From: Plasmodiophora brassicae
Taxonomy: Eukaryota; Endomyxa; Phytomyxea; Plasmodiophorida; Plasmodiophoridae
Direction: 5' to 3'
Length of the DNA stretch: 64,000 bases
NCBI GenBank assembly: GCA_039704465.1
Contig: JASFAU010000007.1
Span: 682,001-746,000, forward strand
Under the pieces are notes generated by a model. That model did no database searches. It was not told the origin of the DNA and saw nothing but the letters and a program-made list of their open reading frames with translations. The position numbers were made by a program, and so were the translations under genes. This document shows, in pieces, positions 10,050-21,043 of the stretch. Each line of letters begins with the position of its first letter. Position 1 is the first letter of the stretch.

Positions 10050-11851
10050 CTATTTATTATCAATCGCAGCAGCCATTGCAGCATTCGATTTCGGGATCGC
10101 ATCGAACGTGCTCGCTGCCGCCTTCAACCGTTCGATCGTCTTCTCACGCTGCAGCGTGGACATGACCCGGGCAACGCCGGGACCGCTGTCCGACCCAAAC
10201 AGGGACCAGCGAAGCGCAGGAAGCATGGAGTTAGGTCGCAGGTGATGATCGGCTTCTGCTGAGGCAATCGCCTTAGATAGCGAATCGACATCGTCGAAAT
10301 CCTTTCCGGCAACGGCGTCAATGACCGCATGGATCGGGGCAGCAGACGGGCATCCACGTTGGATGAGGTCGCTACAGGTCACCTTGGGCGTCTCGATGAA
10401 ACCGGCGCCGAACTCCAGGATATCCGGGATCTTCTGGACACGTTCCGCTACACAGTTGATGATGCGTCGCATGAAGTCTCGAGACAGGTGGCGGGTCTTC
10501 TGAGGGTAACGGTCTTCCAGTGCGATCTCGATGGCTCGTGGGTCGTCTCGCAGCCATCGACGGAAATGAATGCCAGACAGGTGCTGCAGACGTACGATAT
10601 CCACCTGAGCCCCAGCCTTCTGGACCCGTTTCACTGAGCATCTGTCAGGACATGTGACAAGGGCAATGATACGAGCGCAGCGACGTACAATCGAAGAGTC
10701 CCTGGATCTCTATCGGAAACAGAGCCTCGTGTGGAATGACCTGGTCCACACTGGGATGCCATCCGAGCATCGACGCAAAGTGAACGATAGCAGAGCTGAT
10801 GAAACCTTCATCGACGAGTTCCTGCACGCTCCTAGACGGACGTTAGATCAGGAATCCCGATCGTACTACTACCCGTGGTTACGCGTGGTTGTGCCGCTTC
10901 GACAGCTTGGCCCTCGCCGTTGTCAGCAGCAACGGCAGGTGGACAAACACTGGACGCTCGTACTCCATCATATCGTACAGCATGCAATGTTTGGCAGTAG
11001 AGGGTAGCCACTCTTCGCCACGAATCACGTGCGATATCCTCATGTGATAATCGTCCACGACGGATGCCAGGTGGTACGTCGGGTAATCATCTTGCTTGGT
11101 CAGGATTTGATGGTCGATTGTCGAGTTTTCGACGACGATCTTGCCCCGGAGCATGTCTTCAAAGACGGTCTGTCCTGTCGGCGGCACTTTCAGTCGAGAC
11201 ACGCACGGTACGTCCTTCTCTAGGCGCTCCTTGATCTCATCGTTATGCAGCTTGAGGCAATGCCCGTCGTACGTGGGCGCTAGGCCTATGTGCGCTCCGA
11301 CGTTCAGCACGCACGAAGTGTGCCAGGGCAAGGTAGATAACCTTGCTTAGACTGGATCGCACGAAGCCGCTCAAGGCGCTCCGGCGTGCAGAAACACAGG
11401 TACGCTTTGTCCTGCATGACGAGCTCCTGCGCGTACGTCGCATAGATGGCCAGGCGCTCCGACTGCTTGTACGGGCCAAACTGGCCCTGGACGTGAGGGC
11501 CTTCGTCGAACTCGAACCCGAACATTGTAAACAGCTTCATCATGGATTCGTACGCTCCAGGGACTAATGCCCACACAGAATCACGGTCACACGCACAGCC
11601 TGGAACGCTGACGAAGGGGATACCTGTTCGCTTCGTATCCGTATCCTCAATGCGGAGGATCAGGGCGCCCTCGTTCTGCCTGGCGAAGAACGCATTGTAC
11701 AACGCGGTCCGCAGCCCACCCTGAGAGCCGTCAGCAATCCGGGGGCAAGGCGCAGAGCAACACATGAGTGATCGCGTACCAGGTGCATCATGCCGGTCGG
11801 ACTGGGTGCATACCGTACGCGGACGGCCTCGCGGATGCTCTTCCTCGACAT
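10050..11851 (-). CDS. EARS2: glutamyl-tRNA synthetase, bacterial/organellar type
   Basis: Class I synthetase that charges tRNA-Glu. The start at 11851 gives VRVRYAPSPTG (HIGH region), then RIEDTDTKRTVPGAYESM, PTYDGHC, HVIRGEEWLPST, KLSKRH in place of KMSKS, EGFISSAIVHFASMLGW and a C-terminal anticodon-binding domain ending at 10050. The first intron separates HL from GGLRTALYN. Others follow KRT, SKQ and KLSKRH, all GT-AG and short. The architecture matches the bacterial-type enzyme used in mitochondria. No clear targeting peptide follows the chosen ATG, but the frame stays open upstream. It lies 215 bp downstream of CCT2 on the same strand. Confidence 0.88.
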
Positions 11852-12063
11852 GTCGTGACAGGACGGGGCGCAGCGCTCGCGGGCCCACTGCGCAGAGACG
11901 CACCCCGCACGCACACGCCGACGACGCACACCTTCGGGTGCCAATTTCCCATCGGTCAGTGGTCGTGCACCGAGCAACGTGTATTGGCAGGATACAACAG
12001 AGTATAGTAGTCGTCGTCGTCGTCGTATGGCACACACACAGACACGGGGGCGATCCCGGGCGG

Positions 12064-14029
12064 TCAGTGATGGGAGGGCTGGCGGGGCCTGGGCGCGCAC
12101 TTGATGATGTCGTCGACCCGGATGATCATCTCGGCGGCCTCGTGCGCGGACACGACCACGTGGTTCTTGACGATGAACGACTCGATGATGCGCAGGGCGC
12201 GCACGTCGCCGATCTGCCCGCGCTCCATGTCCAGGCCGGCCGTCGCGAAGCCCGACTTGTGCGCGGCACGAAGCTGCGACACGAGCTCGGACGAGTCGTA
12301 GCCGGCGTTGTCGGCCAGGACGGTCGGGATCGTGCGCAACGCCCGCGAGAACGCTTCGATGGCCAGGGCCTCCTTGCCAGGCGTCTTGGTAGCAAGCTCG
12401 TCGACCGCGTTGGCCATGCGCATCTCGCTGCACCCGCCGCCCAGGACCGTTCGCGACTCGTTCACCGTCTGCGACAGGACGCACAGGGCGTCGTGCAGGG
12501 ATCGCTCGGCCTCATCCAGCAGGTGGTCGGAGGCGCCGCGCAGGACGACGGTGCACGCTTCGCCTTTCGGGACGCCAGAGAACAGAATCACCTTGTCCTC
12601 GCCAATCATGATCCTGCCAAACAACGTCAGCGAACTGAACTGTGCCGCCGTACACAAAGCCCAGGCTGTACTCTTCAATGCGGTCGCAGGTCCCCAGCCG
12701 AACCTTCTCCGGGTGGTCGAACGTCGACACGATTTCAGCGTCCAGAACCAGGGCGAGCCGTTCGATGCCTTCAAAGTCGGCGTGTTCAATCGTCGTCACA
12801 CCGGCGTCGCCAAGGAGATGCTCGGGGTAGTTGTAGATCAGCTGCCGGTTGATGAATACGCTAAAGGGAACGATCGTCAGCTGACCGCGATCCGGTACGG
12901 TTCACCGGCGAGAACCACCGACTTGATGTCGTGCTTGAGTATCTTGTCGACCTTCTGCTTCATCTTCGCCTTCTCGGCCTTCTCGATTTCGGCAACCTTG
13001 TCCATCGAATCAACACGGACGCGAGCGCCGTAAATCTTAATCTACACACACACACACACAAACACGTCAATCAGCAACCGAGAAACGCGTCGCGCCACCC
13101 GGATTGTACTTTGTCGGTGTCCATCGGCGTGTTAGCCAGGAGAATTCGGGCCTTCTCGATGCGCTTTGACTGGCCGACGCCGAACTTCTTGTCAAGGATG
13201 AATCCAGGCTCAAGGTACGAGTCCTTCAGCTGTGCGCCCTTCTTCTTGATGATCTGAATGTTGTCCAGATTGGTCGACCCCTTCAGCCTCATCACCGCAT
13301 CGACAGCGATCTCGGCGAACTTCTCCTTGTTCTGCGTCAGGATCTTCGAGCTGATCGTCGTTTTCGCGATGTTCAACAGATCCTCCCGGAACTGTTCCGC
13401 GTTGTCGGCGTGGTTAACGGCAGACGCTTCCAGCGCAGCACGGGCGGTGGTAATAGCCTTGCGCCATCCCCGAATGATCGTTTGCGGGTGGATCTTCATT
13501 TCGATCAACCGCTCCGCCTCACGAATGAGTGCACCTGCTAGGACGACGACCGATGTGGTGCCATCCCCAACGTTCGTATCCTGCAACACCGCGTTAGCAC
13601 CAATGCACGAATCCAGCGGAAGCGCGCGTATAAATACCTGTGTCTTCGATATGTCAACCAGGATCTTGGCCGCAGCATTATCGATAGGCAACGATTTCAA
13701 AATCGTGGCACCGTCATTCGTGATCGTCACCTTGCCGCTCGCAGGCCCTGTAACGTCATCAGGAGGAGGACGGGCGGCACAAATGCCAGTGCGGGGCATA
13801 CCTTCGCCGGTGGACAGCAGAATCTTGTCCATGCCCTTTGGGCCGAGCGTCGTCTTGATCAGGTCGGCGATGGCCAACGACCCGACGAACGACGACAGGC
13901 GCGCGTTCTCGCCGCTGTCCTCCTGCGCACCGCCCTCCTCATTGAAAATCCTGGGCAACACACGCTGTACGACGACGGGTCAGCGCTCGCCCGCATTGCT
14001 GACCAAGCGGACGCCCGCCTTACAGCCAT
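12064..14029 (-). CDS. CCT2: CCT chaperonin subunit beta
   Basis: One of eight subunits of the cytosolic TRiC/CCT ring that folds actin and tubulin. Very high similarity along the length: [103 protein letters not shown] and [11 protein letters not shown], ending RPRQPSHH. Six introns are inferred, including a minute first exon (Met-Ala at 14029) and one intron carrying a (CA)n run at about 13045-13065. All restore the frame and use GT-AG. The active ATPase motif GDGTT is intact. It shares the theme of tubulin biogenesis with TBCC at the window start. Confidence 0.95.
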
Positions 14030-14367
14030 CCTCCGGCACCGACCAGCAACCGCTGTGCACACCACGCTCCGCGACCTATGTGAACGCAACGCCGTGGCGC
14101 ACCTTCGCCCGCTAACGTTACATGCAGCGCGCCCACGGCCGGGCGGGCGGGCCCCCTGGCTATTCTTGGAACGCCCGCAAGCGCTGGCCAACCTCGTTTT
14201 AGAGCGCCGGGGCCTGGCGGTGTTCCCTGGGTATAAGTATAAGGAGGATTGCGCTGGGGGCGCCCCCAACGCTTGCCAGTCTGCCTGCGTATCGGTAGGC
14301 AAGCCGTACTGTATCGCGGTCGACATCGCTGCGACGTCCAGTTCGGGAGATTCGGACGGTCATCCGT

Positions 14368-14590
14368 TCATTCGCAAGCAAAGGGCGGGCTGTTGTACAG
14401 GCGGGACCGATGGGGCATCGGGCGAACAATCGCCCACGTTCTGAAGAGCGCCAACTCTTGCTGTGGGTTGATGGGCACCTTCTCGCGTGGCATCTCGAAG
14501 TCCTCGTTGTGCAGTAGCTGGCGTGGTAAACAATCAAGATGAGCGTGCGGTAACCGTGCGGACACCTACCGGCTCATGGAGCAAGCGCAT
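14368..14590 (-). CDS. small ORF of unknown function
   Basis: Two exons give about 56 residues: MRLLHEP, a GT-AG intron of about 53 nt, then LLHNEDFEMPREKVPINPQQ and a tail ending PPFACE. The amino-acid composition and the clean junction favour a real small gene, but no family is recognised. It lies head to head with the four-TM gene, and the 5' ends are about 90 bp apart. A chance reading of a promoter region is the alternative. Confidence 0.35.
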
Positions 14591-14678
14591 TCGACCTGTC
14601 ACAGCTTCACCAGAACGGGGCCGCTCGGAGCGGCAACCGGTTGCGGCCGGTATCGTCCGATATTCGTATCGTCAGGCG

Positions 14679-15323
14679 ATGGCGGCGGTGGAATCGGCAA
14701 CCGATGACCGCGTCTGGCACGAGGCCAGGCGGAACGCCAAGGAGCTGGCGAGCAAAGAGGCGGTCATCCGATTGGCCCTCCTCGTCACTGTGTCCCTATC
14801 GTCGGCATTGACGGTGTCGCTCACGACCATCCAGGGATGGATCGAGTTCCTGACCGCTCTCGTCCTCTGCTTCCTGGTCATGAGCGCCGTCCAGCATTGC
14901 CAAACCATAGGCCTGTGCATCTACACGCTTCAGCACACGATCAAGTTCCTTAGAATGCGCCGCCTGTTCCTCACAGCCGACCTTATCCAGTACGCCCTGC
15001 CGAGTTATCTGTTCCTGCAATTCTGCTACGCCTGCCTGCCTAAGATGCGCCTATTCGTCCTATTCGTCGACACCACCGTCTTGGTCATCACCATATCCTC
15101 ACTGGCGTCGACATCAGTTCGGGCCGCTGTCGTTACCTGCCTGCATCGATGGACAAATGGGATCATGGCAGACTACGAGTGCCCACAAGTGCCCCATCAG
15201 CGTAATGGCTACTGGGAAGCAGGCCAACCGGACGGGCCACTACCGAGCCATGCCTTGAACGGCAACGGCCATGACGAGCAGACGCCGCTTCAAGAAGATG
15301 CACCCTTCCCTAACGGGCATTGA
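14679..15323 (+). CDS. four-TM membrane protein, unknown
   Basis: Single open frame of 214 residues from MAAVESATDD. Hydrophobic segments at about residues 35-55, 58-85, 105-125 and 125-150 suggest four membrane spans with a charged N-terminus (EARRNAKELASKEAV). The hydrophilic Asn/Pro/Gln-rich C-terminal tail ends PFPNGH. The frame is open back to 14487, so an earlier start is possible. I chose 14679 because it precedes the first recognisable helix. No family is recognised. It faces the GspS gene tail to tail with only 43 bp between stops. Confidence 0.6.
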   Translation: MAAVESATDDRVWHEARRNAKELASKEAVIRLALLVTVSLSSALTVSLTTIQGWIEFLTALVLCFLVMSAVQHCQTIGLCIYTLQHTIKFLRMRRLFLTADLIQYALPSYLFLQFCYACLPKMRLFVLFVDTTVLVITISSLASTSVRAAVVTCLHRWTNGIMADYECPQVPHQRNGYWEAGQPDGPLPSHALNGNGHDEQTPLQEDAPFPNGH

Positions 15324-15366
15324 CTTGGAAGTAATACAGTGGATTAGACGACGAAGTTTGCAACGG

Positions 15367-17508
15367 TTAACTCTGCGGGTCTGGAACAACGCGGACGGAA
15401 TAGGTCCCAGACCGCAGGCCGATGATTCCAGAGCGATCGACGCGCAGGATGGTGCCAGCATACGAGCCGCCAACGACCCATGTGCAGAACTGGACGAAGT
15501 CGTCCTTGAATTTAGGCAGCATGGCCAACTCCTGGTAGACGGCAACGTCCTGGTCCCATTTGCCCTCAGTCTTCTCGATCAGACCGCCTTGGGCGCCAAA
15601 TAACGACACGTTCGCGCCTGTTCGCCCGGTGACCTGCCATGCGTCAGGGCTAAAACAGGCACGCGACTTAAATGTCTTACCGGCTTGGCGACGTATCCGT
15701 TCTGGAGAAACTCGGGTGTGATCTCGAAACTCGACTTGAGCAGGTACGGATGGTTCGGATGCATCTTCCAGAGAATGGGCAGGATGGCCTTGGAGCTGGG
15801 CAGGATCGTCCACAGGGGTTCGAAGATCCGGATGCCCAGGTGAAGGAGGATATCGACGAGTTTCGGCCGGGCGCTGGACGACCGTGGCGTAGATCGCTTC
15901 GCCTCGTTGAACTGCTCCTCCTTCTCTAGATACAGCAGGAACTCCTCATCCGACAGTTCGTTCAGGGCGGTCCTCCAGGACCACGTCTTCCATACGTTCT
16001 GCAGCAATCGCTTCTCGCCGTCCTGCAGGTCGCCGTCCTTCGTCCACGTGACAGCGCTCATGCCGATCAGCAGGTGGCACTCGATGCCGGCGGCTTCTGC
16101 GGCCGCTTTCATGTACATCGAGTGGTAGATCTCCTCCTTGTCGTTGTCGCACAGCAAGTGCAACGGACCGACCACGTTCCTCGCCTTCCATGTCGCCACC
16201 AGGCGGTCGAACAGCTCGCCGCTGTTACTTCGGCCGACGCCGCCGATACCAGCGGCCTCTGACCACCGATCCTGCACCACTGGGTATGAGACGATGACAG
16301 ACGACGTGGTCGTGGCAGTGAGTGTGTGTGTACCTGAGTGTAGCCGCATTCCAGTAAGCAGGACGCCGAGTCCGCATTGTACTCGTACACCTTCAGACCG
16401 TCCTTGGTGATGGCGAAATCGAATCGCCCCGCGACGATATCATGCTTCCTGGGCGGCCCTGAGTTCCCCGTCGCCTGACGGCTTCCCCCGTCGCCCTACC
16501 TGGAGTAGAACGATCGCAGCATCTTGGGCCAGAGCCTTTCAGGGATGCGAAAGTGCTCGCCGAACTCCTTCTCGTGGTGCAGGACATAGTCGGTGGCGTC
16601 AACGAACATGCGATGCAATTCCTCGGTGGCGAATTCCAACCCGGCCTGACCCGTTTGCGTCACCGTGTAGTACGGGTACGGTTTGCCCGGCTTGCCTAAC
16701 AGCAGGCCGTATTCCTCGGAGAACACCTTCACGAAGGGCAGGCTCTGATCAAGGTACGGCTGGGCCGCTTGCTCGTTCGTCAACGTCACCGTCTTCTGGG
16801 CGATCTGGCTCGTCGTGCAATTCGGCAAGTCTTCATACGTGTAGATCTGGTCGAAGGCGACCGTGGTCCACCCAAGGACGGCCGTATCCGGGAACGTGCA
16901 CGTTATGGTGTAGGCTCCGGTTTGCGGGTCCACCCTCGCCGACAGGCGTCGCGAGAATTTGACGCCGGCCGGCCAGACGGCGTCGTCGACGTTCTGCTCG
17001 ACAATGTCGACGTGGTCATCGGCGACGTCGACAATGACGGCCACGTGTCCGGTGCGGTTGAACTCTCCCAGAGGTTCCCACATCAGAAGCGACCCTTTGC
17101 CGGGACGGACGCTGGAGCCGTTCTTGTGCGAATGCATTCGCAGCAGGGCGTCGTCGGCGACGCGGCTGACGACCTTGAGGCGGAAGATGTCGTAGGCCAT
17201 CGGGATCGACTTGAAGACGACGCCGTAATTCTTAAGGAGGTACCGTCTGGCCAACTCGACGCACTGCCACTTGAACCTGCCAGGACGCGTTCGAGATCAA
17301 ACTGGAACCCGCAAAGCAACGCCCGTCAGTCAACCGACCCGGTGTACGTATCGCCGACGAACATCTGGAACTGGGCGCGGTCGGCGAACGGATTCACGCC
17401 CACCAGGCTCTCGTAGTCGCACGAGAACACTTCCACGTCGCCGTCGGTGACGCCGAGAAGCGTCCCGAACGGCGCCGACACGAGTTTGCTGCTGCCCGAC
17501 ATTATCAC
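15367..17508 (-). CDS. gspS: bifunctional glutathionylspermidine synthetase/amidase
   Basis: Joins glutathione to spermidine with ATP, and can hydrolyse the product; the enzyme is on the trypanothione pathway in kinetoplastids. The N-terminal CHAP amidase domain shows APFGTLLG, FKWQCVELARRY with the catalytic Cys, and GHVAVIVDV with the His. The C-terminal ATP-grasp synthetase domain shows YEYNADSASCLLECGY, NVWKTWSW, IRIFEPLWTILPSSKAILP, VAKPVTGRTGANVS, IYQE-like VYQELAMLPKF and GGSYAGT. Introns (GT-AG) fall before FKWQC, after FYSR, after GYTQ and after VAKP; each junction is in phase. Both domains look complete. Alternative starts are 17508 and 17502. The family is mainly bacterial and kinetoplastid, so a transferred origin is possible. 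Confidence 0.92.
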
Positions 17509-17790
17509 AGCGAGTTCGAAACGATCGGTCAGCCCTGCACTATGACGATCGGTAGGCCAGGCGAGAACGCGGGAGCAGCCGCAGCCCTCTACCTAGACAA
17601 CAGGAGAGACTCGCCAACTGGGCCCCCTGCTGAATCGCGCCCGCTCAGGACACTGCGGCGCACGACAGCACCTCTTCAACATTAGGCAAAACATGGCTGG
17701 GAGGCTACGCAATGCCGGGCGCTGCAACTGCGCCACGGAAACCGTTGAGCATCACCAGCTTCTGCACTGGACAGCATATCCCGCCGATTG

Positions 17791-17814
17791 TCTAGTACAC
17801 TATAGTGTACTAGA
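17791..17814. repeat. perfect 24-bp palindrome, copy 1
   Basis: Core CTAGTACACTATAGTG plus its mirror half. It is a perfect inverted repeat without a spacer. Three other copies follow at 17849, 18516 and 18723. It lies in a 0.5 kb gene-poor stretch upstream of the RG-rich gene. Confidence 0.95.
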
Positions 17815-17848
17815 GACATTTTTGCGTAGCCTAAAATAGATGCAGCAT

Positions 17849-17882
17849 GGCGCTCTAGTACACTCTAGTGTACTAGAGCGCC
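17849..17882. repeat. 34-bp palindrome, copy 2
   Basis: Arms of 16 bp (GGCGCTCTAGTACACT and complement) around a 2-nt mismatched centre (CT instead of AT). Extended arms relative to copy 1, from which it is separated by 34 bp. Confidence 0.95.
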
Positions 17883-18052
17883 GTTTCGCGATAGTTTCCT
17901 GAAGCCTGCCTCTCCAAGAAACTTTGGACTAATCGTGTCATTTATGGCCCGCTGGGTAGAGCACGTCGAAAAATACCACCCACAGATTTATGGCGGTTCC
18001 TCGACCTGTGCATCGCTGCTGGAGAGTCGTCACCAGGAACAGCATCTCGCCC

Positions 18053-18392
18053 ATGGCAGCAGGACGCTGTGGAACGAGCAGAACGGCCACTCGCGGTCGT
18101 GGACGCGGTCGTGGACGTGGTAGAGGTTCCAGCAGAATCGTCAGCTCGGGTCGCAGCAACAGATCGGAGGCCATAGCCGCGAAGGACCCCACGGATGGGT
18201 GGAAGGTGATCAGTCATCCAGACGGCATGTTGTCGTCGGTCATGATGGAAGACCAGTGAGTTCCATGCTTCTCAGAACGGGCTCGTCTATACTTTCAGGT
18301 GGTGGGTTCGCATGGACCTACGTGCTCGCAGCTTGGTAGTTGATATGAACGCCGGCAGGTATGCCAGCGTACGTATCGAAGCCGAGCTGTAG
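18053..18392 (+). CDS. small RG-repeat protein
   Basis: Two exons. The first begins MAAGRCGTSRTATRG, runs through a six-fold RG tract and continues AKDPTDGWKVISHPDG to EDQ. A consensus GTGAGT...TTTCAG intron (18256-18298) joins in phase to WWVRMDLRARSLVVDMNAG, ending RIEAEL at TAG 18390-18392. In-frame ATGs upstream (17990) would lengthen it. RG tracts are typical of RNA-binding proteins, but no domain is recognised. It lies between palindrome copies 2 and 3 and upstream of a copia relic, so it could be part of a mobile element. Confidence 0.45.
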
Positions 18393-18515
18393 GCGAAGTC
18401 AGGACGTCGCCGTAGTCGGCGCCTCCGATCAAGCAGCTCGTGTTAACATTGAACTCGATTCATTTCCTTGTTTCGGTCCGTTTGTTGAGGAGTTAAGCGA
18501 CGAATGCCGCTGAGG

Positions 18516-18541
18516 CTCTAGTACACTATAGTGTACTAGAG
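18516..18541. repeat. 26-bp palindrome, copy 3
   Basis: Same 22-bp core as copy 1 with CTC/GAG extensions. Located in non-coding sequence between the RG-rich gene and the copia relic. Confidence 0.95.
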
Positions 18542-18722
18542 GCTATTTTGATAGGGAGTGACGGGAAAAATATGCTCAACTTGGCAACGTTGTTCCTCGC
18601 CAACTAGGTGGCCGAATTTTACACAACTTTCAGCTCCCAATCCAGAATGGCGTAACCAGTGTATCACAATGCCAATGACTTAATAATATGTCCTTGCTAA
18701 AGTTTTACGTCCAGTCAAACCT

Positions 18723-18744
18723 CTAGTACACTATAGTGTACTAG
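18723..18744. repeat. 22-bp palindrome, copy 4
   Basis: Perfect copy of the 22-bp core, about 40 bp upstream of the first recognisable part of the copia relic. Confidence 0.95.
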
Positions 18745-18782
18745 TCCACGGATCGCGGGGATATCGTGATCGTCGGGAATTT

Positions 18783-19545
18783 CGATCGGGATGATGGCAG
18801 AGGCCGATGTGATCCTGAAGAGCATCTTTCAAGGTTACGGAGCGAGACCGCCTTGATTGGATTGTCGGAACAAGGTCACGAAACATGAAGCGCACGTGAA
18901 CGCGTTGTTGGAGAAGTTCAAGATGACGGACTGCAAGGGAGCAGCGACACCCATGGATGGGCATACACGGCTGAGCGTCCGAGACCCACCTGAAACCGAT
19001 GAGCAAATGCGAGAATGTCTCAAGCTGCCATACAAGGAATTGGTGGGGTCGCGGATACACCTCGTGAACGCAACAAGACCAGACCTGGCATTCGGGGTGA
19101 GCCAGTTGAGCCGGTTCATGGCGAACTACGGGGTGGCGCATTGGGTAGCAGTAAAGCGAGTGCTGCGGTATCTGAAGAGGACAAGGTCTATATGGGATTA
19201 CTGTACCGAGTTGGGCAAGACGTACTAACCGTCACGGTGGACGCTAATTGGGGAGGATGCTCCGACACAAGACGCTCTACTAGCGGATTCGTCTGCAAGA
19301 CAGGAGAATCGACAATCGCATGTAAATCGCGTCTGCTGGAGACCGTGGCATTATCGTCGGCGGAGTCAGAGTATGTCGTAACGGAGCAGAATTTACGTCC
19401 GTTGACGTCAAGAGGCCACTGGACGCGTACACCGACAAGCAAAGCGCAACCGCGATGGCCAACAACCATATGGACTTGAAAGGGAGAACGAAACATATAT
19501 ACGTCAAGTATCACTTTGCGCGTCAAGCCGTACGACAAGGATGAG
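18783..19545 (+). mobile_element. Ty1/copia retrotransposon relic (RT C-terminus and RNase H)
   Basis: Only the 3' part of a copia-type pol remains. The reverse-transcriptase end shows LPYKELVGSRIHLVNATRPD, the LSRFM motif and AVKRVLRYLK. After a stop at 19228 and a frame change there is RNase H text: VDANWGGCSDTRRSTSGFV, then SSAESEY. A C-terminal KHIYVKYHF-type end follows at about 19490-19510. There is no integrase, protease, gag or long terminal repeat in sight. The frameshift and truncation mark it as dead. Four palindromes lie just upstream, but none is placed like an LTR end. Confidence 0.85.
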
Positions 19546-19603
19546 TGCTCTAGTATTGATTTCGCGGACGATCCGGGCTGTCACTTGGACCGGCGCGGAC
19601 AAA

Positions 19604-21043
19604 TCATATGACGTAGGGGACGAAGATGTACGGGACGCGGCGGCAGTACTCGTCCCAGTCTTTCCCGTATTTCTTCGCGCATCGCTCCATGTCTCTGGAG
19701 ACGCGGTGTACGAGGACGAACGTGAAGAACGTGACGTAGAAGTACGGGATAATGCTGGCAAACCCGGTGGCGACGCCCCAGGTCAGTGCCATGACGAGGT
19801 CAGCCGTGTAGTGAATCTTTCGAGCGATGCCCCACCACCCGGATACGAGCAGTTTCGACCCGTTCTTCGTCTGGATGAACTCCGGGTCGGTAATCGTGCC
19901 CCATGGCAACTGCGGGAAGGTCTGTCTCGGGATGTACGTGCCCGACATCTCCATGCGGAATCGGTTCTTCTGCGAGTTGGCCGTGTCCCACACGTAGTAA
20001 GCAGCAAACAGGACCACGAAGAGCGCCACCATCAGCGGGGTCGGGATCACGAGCTCACGGCCAGGTTTAGTCAGAACGAGGTACAGAGTCGAATAGCAGT
20101 ACGTGAACGGCACGCCCGACATGTTCCAGAAGATGAGCATGAACCCCCATTTCTCGTAGAATATGTCCCAGGTCGTCGGAATGCATTCCTCGCCCTTCAT
20201 GCAAGCGTTCACGTACAGGAGGTGTGCCGTCATCATGAACCAGACGCTGGGCGACGCTGACCCGGTGGCGTGAATCTGCTTGGATACCGCCGACAGCGAT
20301 ATGAAGAAGAGAAGCAGCCAGGGGACGCGGATCTCTGCGAACATCTTCAGGTCGAGCGGGCCGATTCGTGGATTCAACGGCGCCCCCATGAACAAATCGT
20401 AGACAACGTTCCCCGACATACGATGTGACGCACCTCGTGCCACGGTTATCGCATAGGTCGCGACAGTGACCGCGAACCCGGACAGGATCGATACGGTCAT
20501 CAACGGCCCCGTGTTCTCAACGACCTTCCACAGAGGGAACACGCCCGACACATGCAGCGCAGCGGCGATAAGGAGCGTGGCGTAAAACGAGGAGACGCCG
20601 TTGCACAGGTACGACAGACGAGCGCCACCCAATGACGGGACGGGAAGCCCACGGACCGTTGGACCAGGCATGGCAACAGCAAGTACGGCCTGCAGGATGA
20701 CGAACGTCCAGTACACGTTCCATGCCCACACCGTCGGGGCCGCATGCGCGCCCACATACGCGATCATCTCGTGCGCCCACGGGATCACGTTCGTGACGCC
20801 GGTTGGGACCGACAGTGCTCCGTCGTACCCGTCAATGCACACCCACAGGTACACCATCAGCGCGGGGAAGAACGCCATCATGAACCCGGTGCCGGCCGGG
20901 CCCCCGAACTCCATCACGACCTGCGAATCGATGCGACGGTCGGCCGCACTGACAGCGGCGGCGTCCTGCACGACACCCTCCGCATCACCGTCCTCGCCGC
21001 GCCCCGGGCCACGCCCGTTGCGGATCGCACCTTTCCGTTTCAT
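19604..21043 (-). CDS. ERG4: sterol C-24(28) reductase
   Basis: ER membrane NADPH-dependent reductase that saturates the C-24(28) bond in the last step to ergosterol-type sterols. A single 479-residue frame with about eight TM segments. Signature text includes IPTTWDIFYEKWGFML, FWNMSGVPFTYCYSTLYL, DTANSQKNRFRMEMSG, SGWWGIARKIHYTADL and the C-terminus KKYGKDWDEYCRRVPYIF. The closest family by these strings is ERG4, not the C-14 reductase ERG24. The start at 21043 is preceded by about 400 bp of divergent promoter shared with the next plus-strand gene. The Gly/Arg/Asp-rich N-terminus of about 40 residues is unusual but precedes the conserved core. Confidence 0.93.
   Translation of the reverse strand: MKRKGAIRNGRGPGRGEDGDAEGVVQDAAAVSAADRRIDSQVVMEFGGPAGTGFMMAFFPALMVYLWVCIDGYDGALSVPTGVTNVIPWAHEMIAYVGAHAAPTVWAWNVYWTFVILQAVLAVAMPGPTVRGLPVPSLGGARLSYLCNGVSSFYATLLIAAALHVSGVFPLWKVVENTGPLMTVSILSGFAVTVATYAITVARGASHRMSGNVVYDLFMGAPLNPRIGPLDLKMFAEIRVPWLLLFFISLSAVSKQIHATGSASPSVWFMMTAHLLYVNACMKGEECIPTTWDIFYEKWGFMLIFWNMSGVPFTYCYSTLYLVLTKPGRELVIPTPLMVALFVVLFAAYYVWDTANSQKNRFRMEMSGTYIPRQTFPQLPWGTITDPEFIQTKNGSKLLVSGWWGIARKIHYTADLVMALTWGVATGFASIIPYFYVTFFTFVLVHRVSRDMERCAKKYGKDWDEYCRRVPYIFVPYVI

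Noticed and set aside
11764..12852. A 362-codon plus-strand ORF
   Set aside because: Shadow of the GC-rich CCT2 gene and its 3' region on the minus strand. Text is Arg/Gly-rich with no domain.
17791..18744. A CRISPR-like array formed by the four palindromes
   Set aside because: Spacing is irregular (34 to 630 bp), the host is eukaryotic and there are no cas genes.
18783..19545. A functional retrotransposon
   Set aside because: Only the end of RT and RNase H remains, with a stop and frame change between them, and no LTRs or integrase.
19604..21043. Assignment as C-14 sterol reductase (ERG24) or lamin-B receptor
   Set aside because: The strings FWNMSGVPFTYC and DTANSQKNRFR match the ERG4 branch better.
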